NCBI GenBank assembly: GCA_016617855.1
Contig: JAECUM010093728.1
Span: 1 to 64,000, forward strand
Length of the DNA: 64,000 nucleotides
Direction: 5' to 3'
DNA from: Megalonaias nervosa
Lineage: Eukaryota; Mollusca; Bivalvia; Unionida; Unionidae
Part shown: in pieces, positions 30,432-44,052 of the stretch
How the letters are laid out: every line of letters begins with the position of its first letter
How positions within the stretch are numbered: position 1 is the first letter of the stretch
Position numbers and translations under genes: made by a program
Notes under the pieces: generated by a model
Told to the model about the DNA's origin: nothing
The model's database searches: none
What the model saw: the letters and a program-made list of their open reading frames with translations, nothing else

Positions 30432-33400
30432 ATTTGATCCTTAGGGTACATATATTATTATTATATTTGTAAATTCATTCCTGAAAGCACCCAGAAATCG
30501 TTCTTGACAACATATCTGTTCATTCAAGAAGTCACCAAAATGATACAAGTATCTTTGACATTCTTGATTTTAATGATGTGTATTATTACAGATTTATGAT
30601 ATTAATGATGTGTATTGATTATTACAGATTCATGATTAATTTGTGAAAATCGTTTATAAATGCTATTGGTCCAAGAGTGCTTTTGTAAATCTCACATGAT
30701 ATTCAGTGAACCATTGATACTTAATACAATAAACATAAAACATTATGCAAGATTTACACTGCAGCACATATGCATATTGAATTGGAACTGGCACATATTC
30801 ATTACCGTTTTTAAAACATTCTACACGTATTTGGTTCAAACATGTACTTCACTGTAAGTCTGGTCCAACTGCAGAGACCCAGATCTACCATTGCATAATG
30901 CACTAGTAGATCTGGATCTATAAGTATATTAGCAGTAAATCAACAGAACAAGCTACATTAACCCTAATCAGTGTCTATGTTGTTGGATCATACTTATAAG
31001 TGTATACAGATGGTACAATTAATACGATATCTTAGGGATATATCTGTAGATCCCTACAGTTTGGTTTTAGTATTTTGTGCCATCATACTCTTAGTAAGGC
31101 CATAATTTACTTAATCCTTGTATCCCTATCTAAAACAAAAAATTTGTAAGATTTATTTTAATATTTAAAAGAGATATTCATTTGACTGTCACAAAGTTAC
31201 AAAATACTGATCACAGTTTCCTAGTTATTTGAATATGTCAAGAGGACGCTGAATCACACAATATCAAGCTCTTTTAAGTGAAACTCTGAAAACCAGTCAG
31301 GACTTGATGAACTGCGGTCATGTTGATACTTTTGAAGTTCTCATGAAATTCTAGTGTCTTAATTTTTTTCACTGATCAAAATGACAGTTTGCTGTTTTAA
31401 ATGCAACTTTTCAGAATTTAAAAAAATAAAGAAAAATTATGTACTGTATGGTGCTGAAATGCTTCCTCAATAAGTAGACTATAGTTTCACCCTAGTCAGG
31501 TCCAGCAAATGTTATCCATCAAAATGGACACTTCACGTCTACAGTGTACTAAAATGCAACAAAAATATCAGTGAAACTTCTGCACTTTGGTAAAACACTT
31601 TTAGATTACTTTACAACTTTGGAACATTACAGAACCAATGATCAAGAAATGTATTCAATATATAAATAAAATGACTTTGCTGGAGGTTCATGGTGTCATT
31701 AAAGGAAATGGCAACAAATGCAGCAATGTATGGACTTCCTAAGCCCCAAAAGGTGCTGTTATGAATCCATATAGAAAATAGTAAAATACTGCAGACACTG
31801 AATTTCATGCACAATCCCAGTATCCACACACTTTTTAGCCACATGAATTTGTATGCAATATGCTGGGCCACTACAAACTGTAACTGTAACCAACTATGTG
31901 TCTGTGAAAAGAAAATAATTTCTGTTTCTTATTAAACAGAGAAGGATCAATGCCTTTTCTTGTAATAAGAAATGCAATAAAAAATCTAACAAGATCTGAA
32001 ATGTGTAACAAAGATTGAAAAATGACTGTAAAGGCCTGAAAAGCAGGTTCTAGGTCAAATGCTACCAAATTTCATTTGACCAGATCATGTGGCTCATGCT
32101 TGGAAAATGTATTGTGTCTACATTGAGTGGTTTTGAAATAACAAGCTTCTTGGAATGGACAAAGCGAAGGAAGGATGAATGGATGAACAGACATGACCAA
32201 ATTAAAATAAAATGTTTGTATCTAAAAGTTTTCTTCAAAACTGCAAGATATAAAGGATTTTACAAGTTTGTCTCGTACAAACAAGTCAAAATGTTGCCAA
32301 ATACTAGGGCTTTTATAGAAGAACTCATTCAAAGTTTTTCTTTTTTTAATGATGGCAGTAACATTTAATATTGAATCAGCTTGATGGGAACAAATGTGAA
32401 TGAGCTTTATGCCAGGATTCTTAATTTTAAATTGATCAGAATTCTGTTCTGAGTTTTTGGAAAAAAAGGCATTTCTCATTTTAGTAGCAATGTCCATTTT
32501 TAAAGATGCATCAGATTCACAGGAAGAGTTTTGAAAAACCTTTAAGCCAGAATGCTTCTGTAAAATTTTGTTAAATTTTGTTGGGTAGTTTCTGTTTAAA
32601 GCATTTTCTACTTTATAATGGTGGTCATACTAGAAAACTGATCAGAATGAAAAGAACAAATATGAAAGGCCTTTATGCCTGAATATTCCTGTTAAAATAA
32701 TGTAAAACATAGTCCAGTGGTTACTGCAAAGTTGTAATAATGTGAATGGATGATTCACAGTGGGTAAAGGATAGTATAAGCTCCCTTGGCCTTATGGCCT
32801 TCATCCATTTTTCTAGTCAGTATCACTAATTATAAGCTGTATACTAATCACAGTATAGACTCAGCATAAGAAATATTCTTAGCCTTCTTCATCAGGCATA
32901 TAATACTTTGATACCCTTTGAGTTCAGGCACCTTGTACAATATTACTTCTTCAACACCTTTACTTTAAACAGCACCACTATTGTACATTTTTGACAAGCA
33001 ACTTATATAACTAGAGCAATGCAATAACAGACATTATACCTGTCAGTTTCTTAGTTACTGGTTCTTATGTAGCTATTGGTGTGCCTGTATTTTTGTCCCT
33101 GGCTGTCTGTAGAAGATTTCAAAACTGATATTTATAGGTTACTGCATAATATAAACAAATTTTTCAGAGCTATACTGCATGACATTAGGCATACAGTGTT
33201 GCACAGAAAAAAATGAGTTCATATTTTCCAATACAAACGCAGTAACCTTTTCTAAATATACCCATTTTGGTTTTCTACCTAAGGGCGAATAATAAAAGGA
33301 ATACACTACAAGAAACAAACTAATTGAATTTCTGCTATGTTCCAAAGTAAGTACACAAACAAAGTTAAACAAATACACAGTAACAGTATTCATGCACACA

Positions 33401-34754
33401 TAGCACCACCCAGTGACCTTTGCACATGGTATCATATCAGGTGCTCAGTCATTCCTTTTAAAAATATCATTTTGATGTACTCAAAATTGAAATTTGTAGT
33501 CATATTGTGATTGGCTACACCTTGAAACAACTTTTCCAGTTGGTCTGGAATGGAGGGATTTTGTTTTACTGTCAATCCAACCAAATTTTTCATTTCTAGT
33601 GGTGATGGACTGAAGTTATTTTTAGCTGGGTCAATTTCCTTATGATATACATGTGGCTGGAGGGACTGGCCTTGATGCAAACATGTTTCTATTCTGTCAT
33701 TGATGGTTTGGAATCATAAGATGGAAAGAATATAAAATTGTTTTCATTAAACATTCAAGAAGATGCAGGATTAAATATTGTTTGTTATGGAATATCGAAT
33801 TCATTTCATTTTGGAGTGTAGTTGATTTGTGATGGAAATGTAGTCCAAACTGAAGTACAATTTCACACCATGAATACATTTTTGGAACCCATGTAATTCT
33901 GCTTAGCAGAAATAAATAAGAAAATACATTTTGAGGAAATTCAAGATTCAAAAAGGTAAGTATATTTATTGCCATTGTTATTATCAGCTATAGATGACAC
34001 ATTTGTATGCCCTATCAGTTGCATGCTATTTGTTGGAGGGACCTACAAGACTTGTACTATAATCTGAACATTTTCTCAAAAATAGTAAAATGGGGAAAAT
34101 TGCAAAGCAGCTGGGATGTGACAGCCCATTTCACCAGTGGGTATAAGGCTTCATCATTGTCTTTGCTTATCAGCTCTGAGGCTTTTGCTTTTCTACTAAA
34201 ACCTGCCTTCTACAGTTGCATTTTTGTTTTAATCTAAAGCATGGACTGACTTGTAAAACGGAACGTCTCTGAGAGAGACAAGACCTTTATATGAATTTCT
34301 GTGCTATCATTAGCAAGAAATTATCATAGTCTGAACCATTCAGTTCATAAATAGTTATAAATATTTCTCCTAAGTAAGTTTTTGATCAGAATGGTATTTT
34401 CAATACTGCATGGCTCATGTTTCTTGTGGTCATTGAGGATATCATGTTTGCTTGTTAAAATAGTGTTATCCCTTATATCACCTATATAAAGGTAAGTGCA
34501 AGTTTTAAATGGCATTTTGCTATATTTGTCTCCTCCACTGAATACAGATTTGGGTCAAAAATTCAATTGTGCATGTGTAAGTATAAATTGTTCATAAACT
34601 CACTGCTGTAGAAAATGCAAACAGTGACCTTTGACTCTACCCCAATGTCAATTAGGTCTTGTTTTCAGAACTCCTTGACAAAATTGTAGATCTGTTTGTG
34701 GTTGGATCTGACCCATTTTCATTCAAAACCAATTAAATACTTCACGCGTTTTAG
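29698..34754. other. No gene recognised; AT-rich intergenic sequence
   Basis: Only short frames without motifs. Contains an (AC)n microsatellite at 30,401-30,425. Nothing supports an exon on either strand. Confidence 0.5.
30401..30425. repeat. (AC)n microsatellite
   Basis: Uninterrupted AC dinucleotides. Confidence 0.9.
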
Positions 34755-36480
34755 TGAAATTCCTACGTCAGTGCCACCTTTCCTGCAAGAATAGTGATGA
34801 GAAGTTATCAAGATGGCCACTGTGGTGGTGCCATACTGGAGGTCTAATGAGGAACATACTTATTCAGGACCAGCAATGTATTATGATAACTGTTATTGTG
34901 AAAACCCATGTTGACAAGTCCTTCCAAAGCAAGAAAAGTAAGATTTACAGGACAATCATAGTGGCAGCCACTTTGGAGGATTGATCAGCATCAGTTTAAT
35001 ATATCATATATTCCCTAACTAAAGCCCCCATTCTAATTAACACGCCCTCCCCTTTTCTTATAATGGAAAATTTCAAAGATGCAGTGTAAGACCTGTGCTT
35101 TGATTACAACAAAAAATTGCAGCAGTCTCAGTTGATCACACTGTTACAATATATATATATATATATATCAGTGTATAAATTTCTAAAGTCGCAGACATAC
35201 ATGTTACACACAGGTGTTAAACATGATGCAATAGCTAGGCGGCAAGTTCAAAGACTCATCAGTCCTACTTCAACTGGCTGCTGTGTGGAAAACATGTTGA
35301 TTGATTGATCATTTTAACTGTGCTTATATTTACAATGACTATATTCAGTGGCATAAAGACCCCCCAGATGTACATGTGGTCATTATAAGAGTACACCAAA
35401 GGAAAAATTTAGCTTTCATTATTGTGCTCTAACAAATGCCCCCATTTGGAAAATGTAACACACACAACACACACACACAAATGCACATGCATACATACAC
35501 ACCAACATTAATGAGGGAATATATGGTACATGTATATATAAAAAAACTATTCATTACAAGAAACCATGTCTTTTTCCTCAAATGTTGGTATGGCCATCAT
35601 TTAAAAGTAGCAGTTATGAGACTTTTCGAATTTATGGAGTGGTCACATCGGCACCACTTTCAATTGGTACCAACTAAATATATTGAGAAGTGTTTCTGTG
35701 AAAACCCATGCACATATGACCACCCCTTCAAGAGAAGTAGAGATAAGATTTTAAGATGGCCACCAGTAATCAGCACTATTTTTATTTAGGTCCAACCAGA
35801 TATAATCATAGGTTCTCAGTGAATACCCAATGGCTAAGGACCATCTGTTCAGAAGAGGTGGCTGTAATAAAACTTTCAATATTGTTACCATGGTGGTCAC
35901 CTTGTAGATCTGATCAGCACCATTTTCATTTAGAACCAACTATATACCATACTGTATTAAGTGTTTTCATGGCAACCTACAACTATCAATTTTAGCAAAG
36001 TATCAATAACAAGATATAAAAAACAAGTACCACTGCCATGAAATTTGAGGTCTGATTAGCGCCATTTTCATTTAGGACCAACCAGACATTGTAAGAAGTC
36101 TTCATGGATGTCCCAATAACAATTTCATTTAGGACCAACCAGACATTATAAAAATTATTTCTGTAAAGACCTCATATTGATACAATCATCCAATTAGGAA
36201 ATGTTGGTGTTAACAAGATTTTCAATATGACTGCTATTATGGCCATATTGTATGTAATATAGTCACCATTTTCATTTAAAGCCAACAAGACACCATAAGA
36301 AGTCTTTTAGCAAATATCCCTATGTCAGCAAGACCATTCATGCAGGAGATGCTATGATAACAAGATTTTTGTGATAGCCATGCTGGATGTCAGAGGGGCA
36401 CCATTTCACTTAGGAAACTGGACATCACAGAAAGTCTGGTAGTGAAAGTCCCACATCAAAAATATAATTCATTCCAGAGA
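34755..36480. repeat. Diverged satellite with recurring ATGGCCACCATGGTGG and TTTAGGACCAAC motifs
   Basis: A unit of roughly 150-200 bases recurs at least seven times. Each has a GAAAACCCATG segment, an AAGATGGCCAC segment and a CACCATTTTCATTTAGGACC segment. The units are diverged and uneven in length. The same family reappears at 37,290-37,850. Confidence 0.7.
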
Positions 36481-36781
36481 CAAAATTTGAAGAAAGTTTG
36501 CCTAAACTTTTGAAACATTATCTGAAACATTTGATACATATTTTTACTTTTAAAAACTGGATTTTCCCCCTAAGTGCATAGTGTTGTATTCTAAACCTGT
36601 GATAACTGTATGGAGCTAGATATCAACAACATCTAATACATACTGGATGCTTAAACAAAACTGATTCATGCCAACAAAACCATTCCTGAATCCCACATTA
36701 TTACACATCCATTTAATCTTACATGCTTGCTATGGCATTCGATACAGCTGTTCAATCCGTCATATCACACAGATTCAAACT

Positions 36782-36953
36782 ACTTACCGTATATACTCGC
36801 ATATAAGCTGAAGAATTTAGGAAAAACAAAAAGCCTTGAAGAAGGGGGGTCGGCTATCTGCGGGTCATGCAATTGTTCCTATTTTTACCTAGTCAAGTGG
36901 GGGGGGTCAGCTTATACGCGAACGGGCTTATACGCAAGTATATACAGTAAGTG
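36782..36953. mobile_element. MITE with inverted termini
   Basis: Left ACTTACCGTATATACTCGC and the reverse complement of the right end ACTTACTGTATATACTTGC continue into TATAAGC on both sides. Length about 170 bp, with a G-rich interior (GGGGGGTCGGC and GGGGGGTCAGC). Elements with GTATATACTCGC ends are widespread in animal genomes; the superfamily is not assigned. Confidence 0.6.
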
Positions 36954-37289
36954 CTTACTCTGACATCCATGCATAGATATTTTTAGATGCAGTAAATCAA
37001 ACTTTTATAAATCTCAGTCCATTTTGAATTTTATTCATACAATAAAGATAAAAATATTCAGATACTGCAGAAAAGGGGTTATGTGATAAATACAAAACTG
37101 CATTCAAGTTTTATACTGAGTTGGGGGAAAGAACTCATTTGATGTGTCTTATGAACATCTCTTGGCCTGACAGCCTTGATGTATCCCTATGCCATATCTA
37201 ACTCATTCTTCTGTCGAATAAAATAAGTATGAAGTTTTGAATATTTAAGTAATATAGTATCCCATTGTTCAAATGTCAAGATTCACTTT

Positions 37290-37850
37290 TTATTCAGAAA
37301 TTCACCCTTCTGCAACATATGAAAACTGTGGAGTAGAACTTAAAGAGTGATGATGACCAAACTTTCAAGACTGCCACCGTGGTGGCCACAGTGATTGTCA
37401 GATTGGCACCATTTTCATTTAGGACCAAGTAGACTCCCAAAGAAGTCTTTTAGTGAAAACCCCATGCTGATATGATTCACCATCAAAGGAGAGTTATTAT
37501 GATAACAAAATTTTCAAGCTGGCCATCATAGTAGCCATACTCGATGTCAAATCAGTGCCATTTACATTCAGGACCAAATACATGTAGACATTACAAGTCT
37601 TTCAATGAAAAACCTGTTGATATGACCATGACCAATGATTCAGGAAAAGTATTGATAACAAGTGTTTCAAGACAGCCACCATAAGACATCTTTCAAAGAA
37701 AACCACGTATCAGTATGACCATCCATTCAGGAGAAGTGGCAATAAAAGATTTTTAAGATGACCACTATGGTGGCCATATTGGATATCAGAGTGTCACAAT
37801 TATCGTTTAGGACCAACTGTGCCTAAGGAAAAATGTGTGTTTAAAATTTC
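37290..37850. repeat. Second block of the 150-200-bp satellite
   Basis: Same recurring motifs as 34,755-36,480 (GCCACCGTGGTGGCC, ATTTTCATTTAGGACC) in about three units. Confidence 0.65.
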
Positions 37851-40042
37851 ATGGCACTCCTCCAAGTAGATGATGAGAAATAGCAACAACAAAACTGTAT
37901 TTACAGATGACAGCCAGTCAATAGTCAAAAGGTCATTGCAAAAGCTCTGGATATTCTTTCACTAATACAGCTAACAACGTATCTGGCAATTACTTAGAAA
38001 ATTCCAGCAACACCATAGCTATGGTATTTAATAAGGAAACACAGAACTTCATTTTAATTTAGTTCTCAGTCTCCGCTGAATGCTGAGGGTGTCTTATCAT
38101 CACAGATAAAATAAGGCTCTGAAAAAAATCTCATCTGAACAAAGAACATTTGAAATGTTTGTCAACACATGAGCCTTACTGAAGATGAGGGACTGAAAAT
38201 TTCAAGGATCACCTTCTTGATATGGGCAAAGGCTTGGTAGAAGAAATTATTTTGCAATATCATACTATCATATTAACTCAATGTCAGAAGCCATGTAACA
38301 TTGCAAAAGGACATGGTGCAGTTTCAGGATGGACCAGTTATGGCTGTGAAGCCGTTTCAGGACCAGTTATGGATGTGAAGTGGTGAAGCTGGTTCTGAAC
38401 CAGTTGTGTTGTGAAATGGTGCAGCAGTGCTCGTCATGAAACTGTGTAAAAGTAACATTACAACCCATCATTGAAAACTTATGGACAGATGGTAAGAAAT
38501 AAAGCATAGATCTTTGCGCACACTAAACAAAAAAAATCACAAAGCATAATTTAGACAGTGTGCACGGTGACAAAAAGGAGGACCTAAATAAATGTTATGA
38601 GAGTCAAAATTTCAGAAATAAAGTATTCATTCTTGCACATTATATGATACAGATATGCTATTGAGATGCACTGAATGCTTTTTTCTTAACATCATTTAAA
38701 AACAAAAACTATTTCAACTAATGATAAATGACATTGAGGATTGATGACTATTTCAAATCAATATAAATATGCAATTTCTCATATCCTTTTAATATAAGGG
38801 CTTATAAACCATTAAATGGTCAATGGCACTTTAACTATTATACAAAAACAGCATCAAAAAATTTTCTTTCTACTCAACAGACTTGTTCTTCAGTTTCAAA
38901 TCTAGGTCACAAAATTCCTTATTTTGTTCTGATCTTTATATATAGACTAGAAATGTGTCCATACAACATGAATGCCCTCGTACTCTCTCCACACACACAC
39001 ACACACACACACACACTACAACATGGATGCCCTCATACCTTCACCACACACACTCTGTGCAAATAAAGTGAAGGTAAATAAACATACATTCAATAAACAG
39101 CGGCAGAGCAGCAAGTCAAACAGGGACAATAACTCTGTCAAATTTTGATGGAAAAAGGTAGTCCTACAATGTGAGATGCCTTCTCTTATATAGGCAGTAA
39201 GATGCTTTTCAGGTCATCATCTTATTGCCTATATAACGGTGTTGTGTAGTGTGTTTCAAGGTCGATTAATATTGGAACAAAAAGTCAAATATCTTACACT
39301 TGCTGCCCATATTGATGCTTTTCTACAACTGTAAGTCATATTGCTTTAGTGAGACATTATTTACTCTGATATCTTTATTCTAATGAATTCAAATTCTCAC
39401 ACAAGCAAATGGATATGCTTTCAAGTTCCATTAAACTGCATTTAAGTTCATGGAATGTGATGGAAGCAAGGAATGCTGAAATCGGTTAAACCAATGATAA
39501 TTATCTTGAACAAAACAAAGCTATCTAACAACTTTCTTCAATATTAGCATAATTTTATTCATTTCATTAAAGAAACATACTTCAACTTAATCTGATTTCA
39601 GCATTCTTGACTTCCAGTGCATTAAAAAATAACTTGAAACTGAAAGTAATTCATGCAAAAAGAGAAATTTACCAGAAAAAGTTATTTATTGACAATTATT
39701 CCAAATGCAATTATATCAAAAAACATTCAACCATTTAACATCCCCACCCCTCTTCCCACTGTCAATACCCAATCCTTTCTTCATTTATCAGAGGCACCTC
39801 AGTAAGTTGCTCCCTTGCTGATGCTATGGTATATATTTCTGGACCCCGATATTCTCAAGATATCAAGGGAGAGATACAACTGTGTAGAAATGACATAACA
39901 TGGAAAGACAAATGGTCAGATAAGATGGACATACATTGATAACTCTTTTAATCACAGCATCAACTGTTTAATGAACCGAGTTTTTTATTTATTTTTTTTG
40001 TTGAGTTATCTTTAGGCATTCATTTTTTTCTTGCAATTTAAT
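37851..40042. other. No gene recognised
   Basis: AT-rich sequence downstream of the importin-13 stop codon. Includes an (AC)n microsatellite at 38,990-39,016. No coding frame of interest. Confidence 0.5.
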
Positions 40043-40457
40043 CAGGGTTCATACAGAATTCTGAAAGATACTTTTCAAAGACTTTTCCCAAACTTTCAAA
40101 GACCACAAACACAGATTTCCAAGACCTATTTTCACTAACATTTTGTATAAAAGTTATGTTATATGAGAAAACAACAAATGCAAAATACTACAATATTGTT
40201 TAATGATGAAATGAAACTGAACGGGTCATCAAAAGAAAGAAACCATGAAAACTTGACTACATCTGAATCTAACAACCCTGGACAATTTTATCTGTGATTA
40301 TGGAAAGAAATTAAAATTTTTGGGTTTATTTCAATTTTCAAAGACTTTTAAAGACCTCCAGCTAATCTGCTCGATTTTCCCAAACTTTCAAGGCCTTGAA
40401 AATGCTACCTCATTTTTCCCAAACTGTCCAAGACCTTCAAAGACCGTATGAACCCTG
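40043..40457. mobile_element. hAT-like MITE
   Basis: The left end CAGGGTTCATAC and the right end GTATGAACCCTG are perfect inverted copies for 12 bases. Inside are repeated CAAAGAC and TTTCCCAAACTTTCAA motifs. CAGGG ends suggest the hAT superfamily. An 8-bp target duplication is not clear because the flanks are all AT-rich. Lies 370-790 bases past the importin-13 stop codon. Confidence 0.6.
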
Positions 40458-40685
40458 TTAATTTACTCTAATGAGAAAATCAGAACAAGAAAATGGTGCC
40501 ACTTTTGTTACAATGACAATATAATTTCAGAATAGTCCATTTCTAGATTTTATGATATCTCACTACAAAAGAAAAGAAAATTCATACATTTTTGTTAGCC
40601 TGAATCATGTTTATCAAAAAGGTAAAAATATCACTATCCATTACCAATGTTTACCCATCCTTCTTTTTGATTATAACACCATGGA

Positions 40686-40691
40686 TTTATT
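40686..40691 (-). terminator. Candidate polyadenylation signal of importin-13
   Basis: AATAAA on the minus strand, 140 bases after the stop codon at 40,831-40,833. Other AATAAA hexamers occur further down, so this is a candidate only. Confidence 0.3.
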
Positions 40692-40830
40692 AATGATAAT
40701 GTCACAAACTCTATATTTGCACCAAAATCCACAACATTCTCAAAATGGACAAAAAGGGCTGAAGTTACCTGCACTTACACTCAATCTTTCTCTCAGACAT
40801 CCCACTGCTACACACACACATACACACATT

Positions 40831-40939
40831 TCACATCATTGCTACCATTTGTGCTGCATACTCTGTGCCCAGAAGCCCTCTACATAACAATGTAAACTCC
40901 TTCACAAGCTCTCGTACCTTCCTCTTATTGCCACGTTCC
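40831..40939 (-). CDS. IPO13: Importin-13, last coding exon
   Basis: Preceded by an acceptor (TATTCCAG, 40,940-40,947). The exon completes an Arg codon with the previous exon and reads ERGNKRKVRELVKEFTLLC, then RGLLGTEYAA, ending at TGA 40,831-40,833. The Asn-Lys-Arg-x-Val and EFTLLCRGL signature is the conserved C-terminus of importin-13, a karyopherin-beta receptor that carries cargo in both directions through the nuclear pore. The phase matches the exon at 43,871-44,052. No frame-disrupting change is seen, so the gene is probably functional. Confidence 0.85.
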
Positions 40940-43870
40940 CTGGAATAATGAAAAAAAAAAAAAAAATATATCAAAATTTGTGGTGATAATTATTTGGACT
41001 TGCTCAGGAGTGGAGATGCATCAATCACAAAAAACTGCATCTTTTATTATCCATTATTACCCTAAAAACGCAAAAAAAATGTCACTGCAGTAAAACCCTG
41101 CTATAGAATGCTTCATTAGAACACATATTTGGACACAACAAGATCATGGCATGGCTCCCAAAAGTTTACAATAATTTCACCAATTCTTTAAAGTAATACA
41201 AAAGTTTTTTTGTTCCAAAATAAACAAGAGTTTAATGTAATAATTTGGCCATACATGGTGTATTGTTGCAGCAACAAAAATAATCAGTGGAGTTTTTTTT
41301 AATCTCAATAATTTAGAATTTTCTGTTTGTGAATGTTTATTTCAACTGTGTCAACAGTCAATCACTGCACTTGGATCATAGCTTATTTTTGAAAGACATC
41401 AGCTGTTTAGAAAGCTCTTAATTGTTAATTTAATTATTACTGAACCATTAACAATAAGGTCACAAAGTCTTGTGTTTGTCTTCAATACATCCTATACAAA
41501 ATTTTGTTTAGTTCATCGCAGGCAATAGCCAAAATATGTTTCCTCAGTCAACTGGAATACACAACCTAGAACAAAAAAAATGTGGTGGACAAAGAAAGGT
41601 TTCTCCTCCAAATTTATAAATCAGTTCATTTAACTACCTAATTAAGTAATTTCTAATCATCTATGTTAATCTTGCTACTTATGGTTTCTGAAATTATTTG
41701 GCACTGCTTTATATAAAAAAACATAAAAGACAAAGCCTCCTTTAAGTACACACAGGCTTAACCAAGCTGTCAGACAATCATCACACTATCAACCAACCAG
41801 TGAATCATATCGTCCATTCCTGGAAATAAAGGTCTCCATTTGTTAATTAACAACTGTTCATGCTGTAGTCTAAATAAATATGTACAGTATTCAGATTCAT
41901 TGGGAATCTAGCAGTCAAAATTTTTGTGCTTCGTAATATATACAGACAATGCTTAATGAACTCTTAATACATGCATACATACTGAACCGTTGATATTTTT
42001 TCCTTCCTTGTTATTTTTGGATTACTCTTTAGACACAGCAAGATTTATACTGAAGTGACCAAAACTATCCTATTGTGGATTCACTGTTATGGATGCTCTA
42101 ACATGGATGGTGAGTATATGTATCAATATTTTTAACTACAGCATTCATCCTATACATGCATGTACCAATGCACAGTAATTTACTTAAAAATCAAATATTA
42201 AGCATCACTGTATCTTCACCATTTCTTTTTTATTATGCAATATGACTGTAACTGTGCCAATAAAGCAAGAACTTAACAACTACACTAATATATACACATG
42301 CATACCCCCAATGAGTATAACCACAGGCATGTGTGTACTGTATTTCATGCCAATTTTCATGCCTTTTACTTTTCATACACCAAACAATCACTGTATTGTT
42401 TGCTGAGTATATGTCTGAAGAAATTTCATTAAAAAAAAATTATATGTTGCCTCAATTAAAAATTTACCTGAATTATTAATTTAGGATAATTTTTTATTGA
42501 GGCATCAGTCAATGAAACAAGAGATTCAGAGATAAATAATCATAGAGAAAGACCTTTGTCTTGTCATTTTGAAAGAGTAATCATTTTGTTAACTGAGAAT
42601 CATATCTCATTCGTCAATCCACCCTTCTTTATCACTTTTCTCAGCGAGAAAATATGATTGATGCTGATCTCATTATCATTATAATATCTACTACTGTTCA
42701 TTAACAGTTGAACAAGGGTCTTTACAGTACATAATCTTTAACCAATATTTTTAACAAGTGCTCTTTATTATGTCAAGTCACTGTAACAAAGCATCACGTT
42801 TTAAAATGAGTTTAGAAGCCATTTGATTTTTTTTAGAGTAAAAATTGTATCTCAGTACATGCTAAGTGGAGACCATAGACCTTGGGTCAATTAGTCTTAC
42901 TGTTTCATTTATAGTAACATCAAAATAAACTATAAAAACCTTTTCATTTTCTATCATAACTGCTAACATCATTACTACATGAATTTACTTCTTATATAAT
43001 ATCTTTTAAATGCTTGTACTGTTTTTGCTTGGAGATGTCATCATTATAAAGATCTTAAATACAGTTAATGACTACTTTTTACTAAGGCCGTTACTGTCAC
43101 CAGCACCATGGCAATTCCACTATACTTATATTAAAATGGGAATTAATCATTTTGTTAATTAGAACCTTATGTAAAAACATAAGACACAATAAGATGACCA
43201 GGATGTGGGTCGTAAGTTTGCTTCCAGATCTTTATAAGGTGAAGAGGCCATGTTAACATGTTCACAAATATTATCTTAAAGTATAACCCACAGCCATGGA
43301 CAAAAGTAAGCTAACTAAACATTGTTTACAAATGACCATTTGGTTAAACTACAAACTACAATCATGGATAAAAGTTAAGTACACAATATATAGAGATTTA
43401 CAACACAAGATTATGAAAAAAGTTTTAAAATCTGTATTTTTTCATGACTGATTATTGTGCAGTGTCTTGGGAAAAAGGGACAAAAAACGGGAAGCAATGA
43501 TGGGATCGTGTTATGTCTGAATTCATGTTACAACGAAGCATATTACTCCGGCATTCCTCTGTATTTTTTCCTCCCTGCTACTATCACTATCAAATACAAA
43601 CGTACCAATATTTTCTGAAGTGTCAAGAGCAGAAGTCTCAACTTGTGGAGCGACTTTAATAAATTTAGTGAAACTGTCATCTGAAATGTTTTGCACAAGA
43701 GAAAGTGAAAGCAGAACCCAAGACTACAAAATTCTTGTTCTCAGAATCATAATCAACTAAAAATTATGTCATTTAACTGGAAAATTATTAGACATTAGCC
43801 AATTAGACATCAGAAATTTGAATTTAGTCTGAGTTTGAGTGTGAGAATTTTCAATGTTTGACCTACTGAC
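40940..43870 (-). other. IPO13: Importin-13 last intron
   Basis: About 2.9 kb of AT-rich non-coding sequence between donor AG|GTCAGT at 43,870 and acceptor CAG at 40,940. No mobile element recognised; includes a short poly-A tract at about 40,949-40,965. Confidence 0.75.
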
Positions 43871-44052
43871 CTGAGAATGGCCTTTGTGAAGTTCTCCTTG
43901 TCTGTTTTGGTGACCCTCAATGAGGGATAACCTTCCTTTTCCACAATTTCATGGAACCATGTCCTTACATATTCTGAATGGTGCTTGCTAAGAACAAACA
44001 ACACATCTGCCACATGCTCCGTTACCATCCGAGGGGCCTCACCTCCTATGTT
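43871..44052 (-). CDS. IPO13: Importin-13, penultimate coding exon
   Basis: The acceptor is CTTCATGTCAG and the donor is AG|GTCAGT. The 182-base exon opens NIGGEAPRMVTEHVADVL and ends TDKENFTKAILR. It matches the HEAT-repeat region near the C-terminus of importin-13, where Gly-Gly-x-x-x-Arg and ADxLFxLxKH are conserved. It starts in phase 0 from the exon at 52,235-52,321 and ends with two bases of an Arg codon completed by the next exon. The C-terminal HEAT repeats form part of the superhelical arch that holds cargo and Ran. The strand, order and phase of all five exons agree. Confidence 0.88.

Noticed and set aside
40043..40465. 8-bp target duplication for the hAT-like MITE
   Set aside because: Both flanks are runs of A and T that match only when shifted, so the duplication is not convincing.
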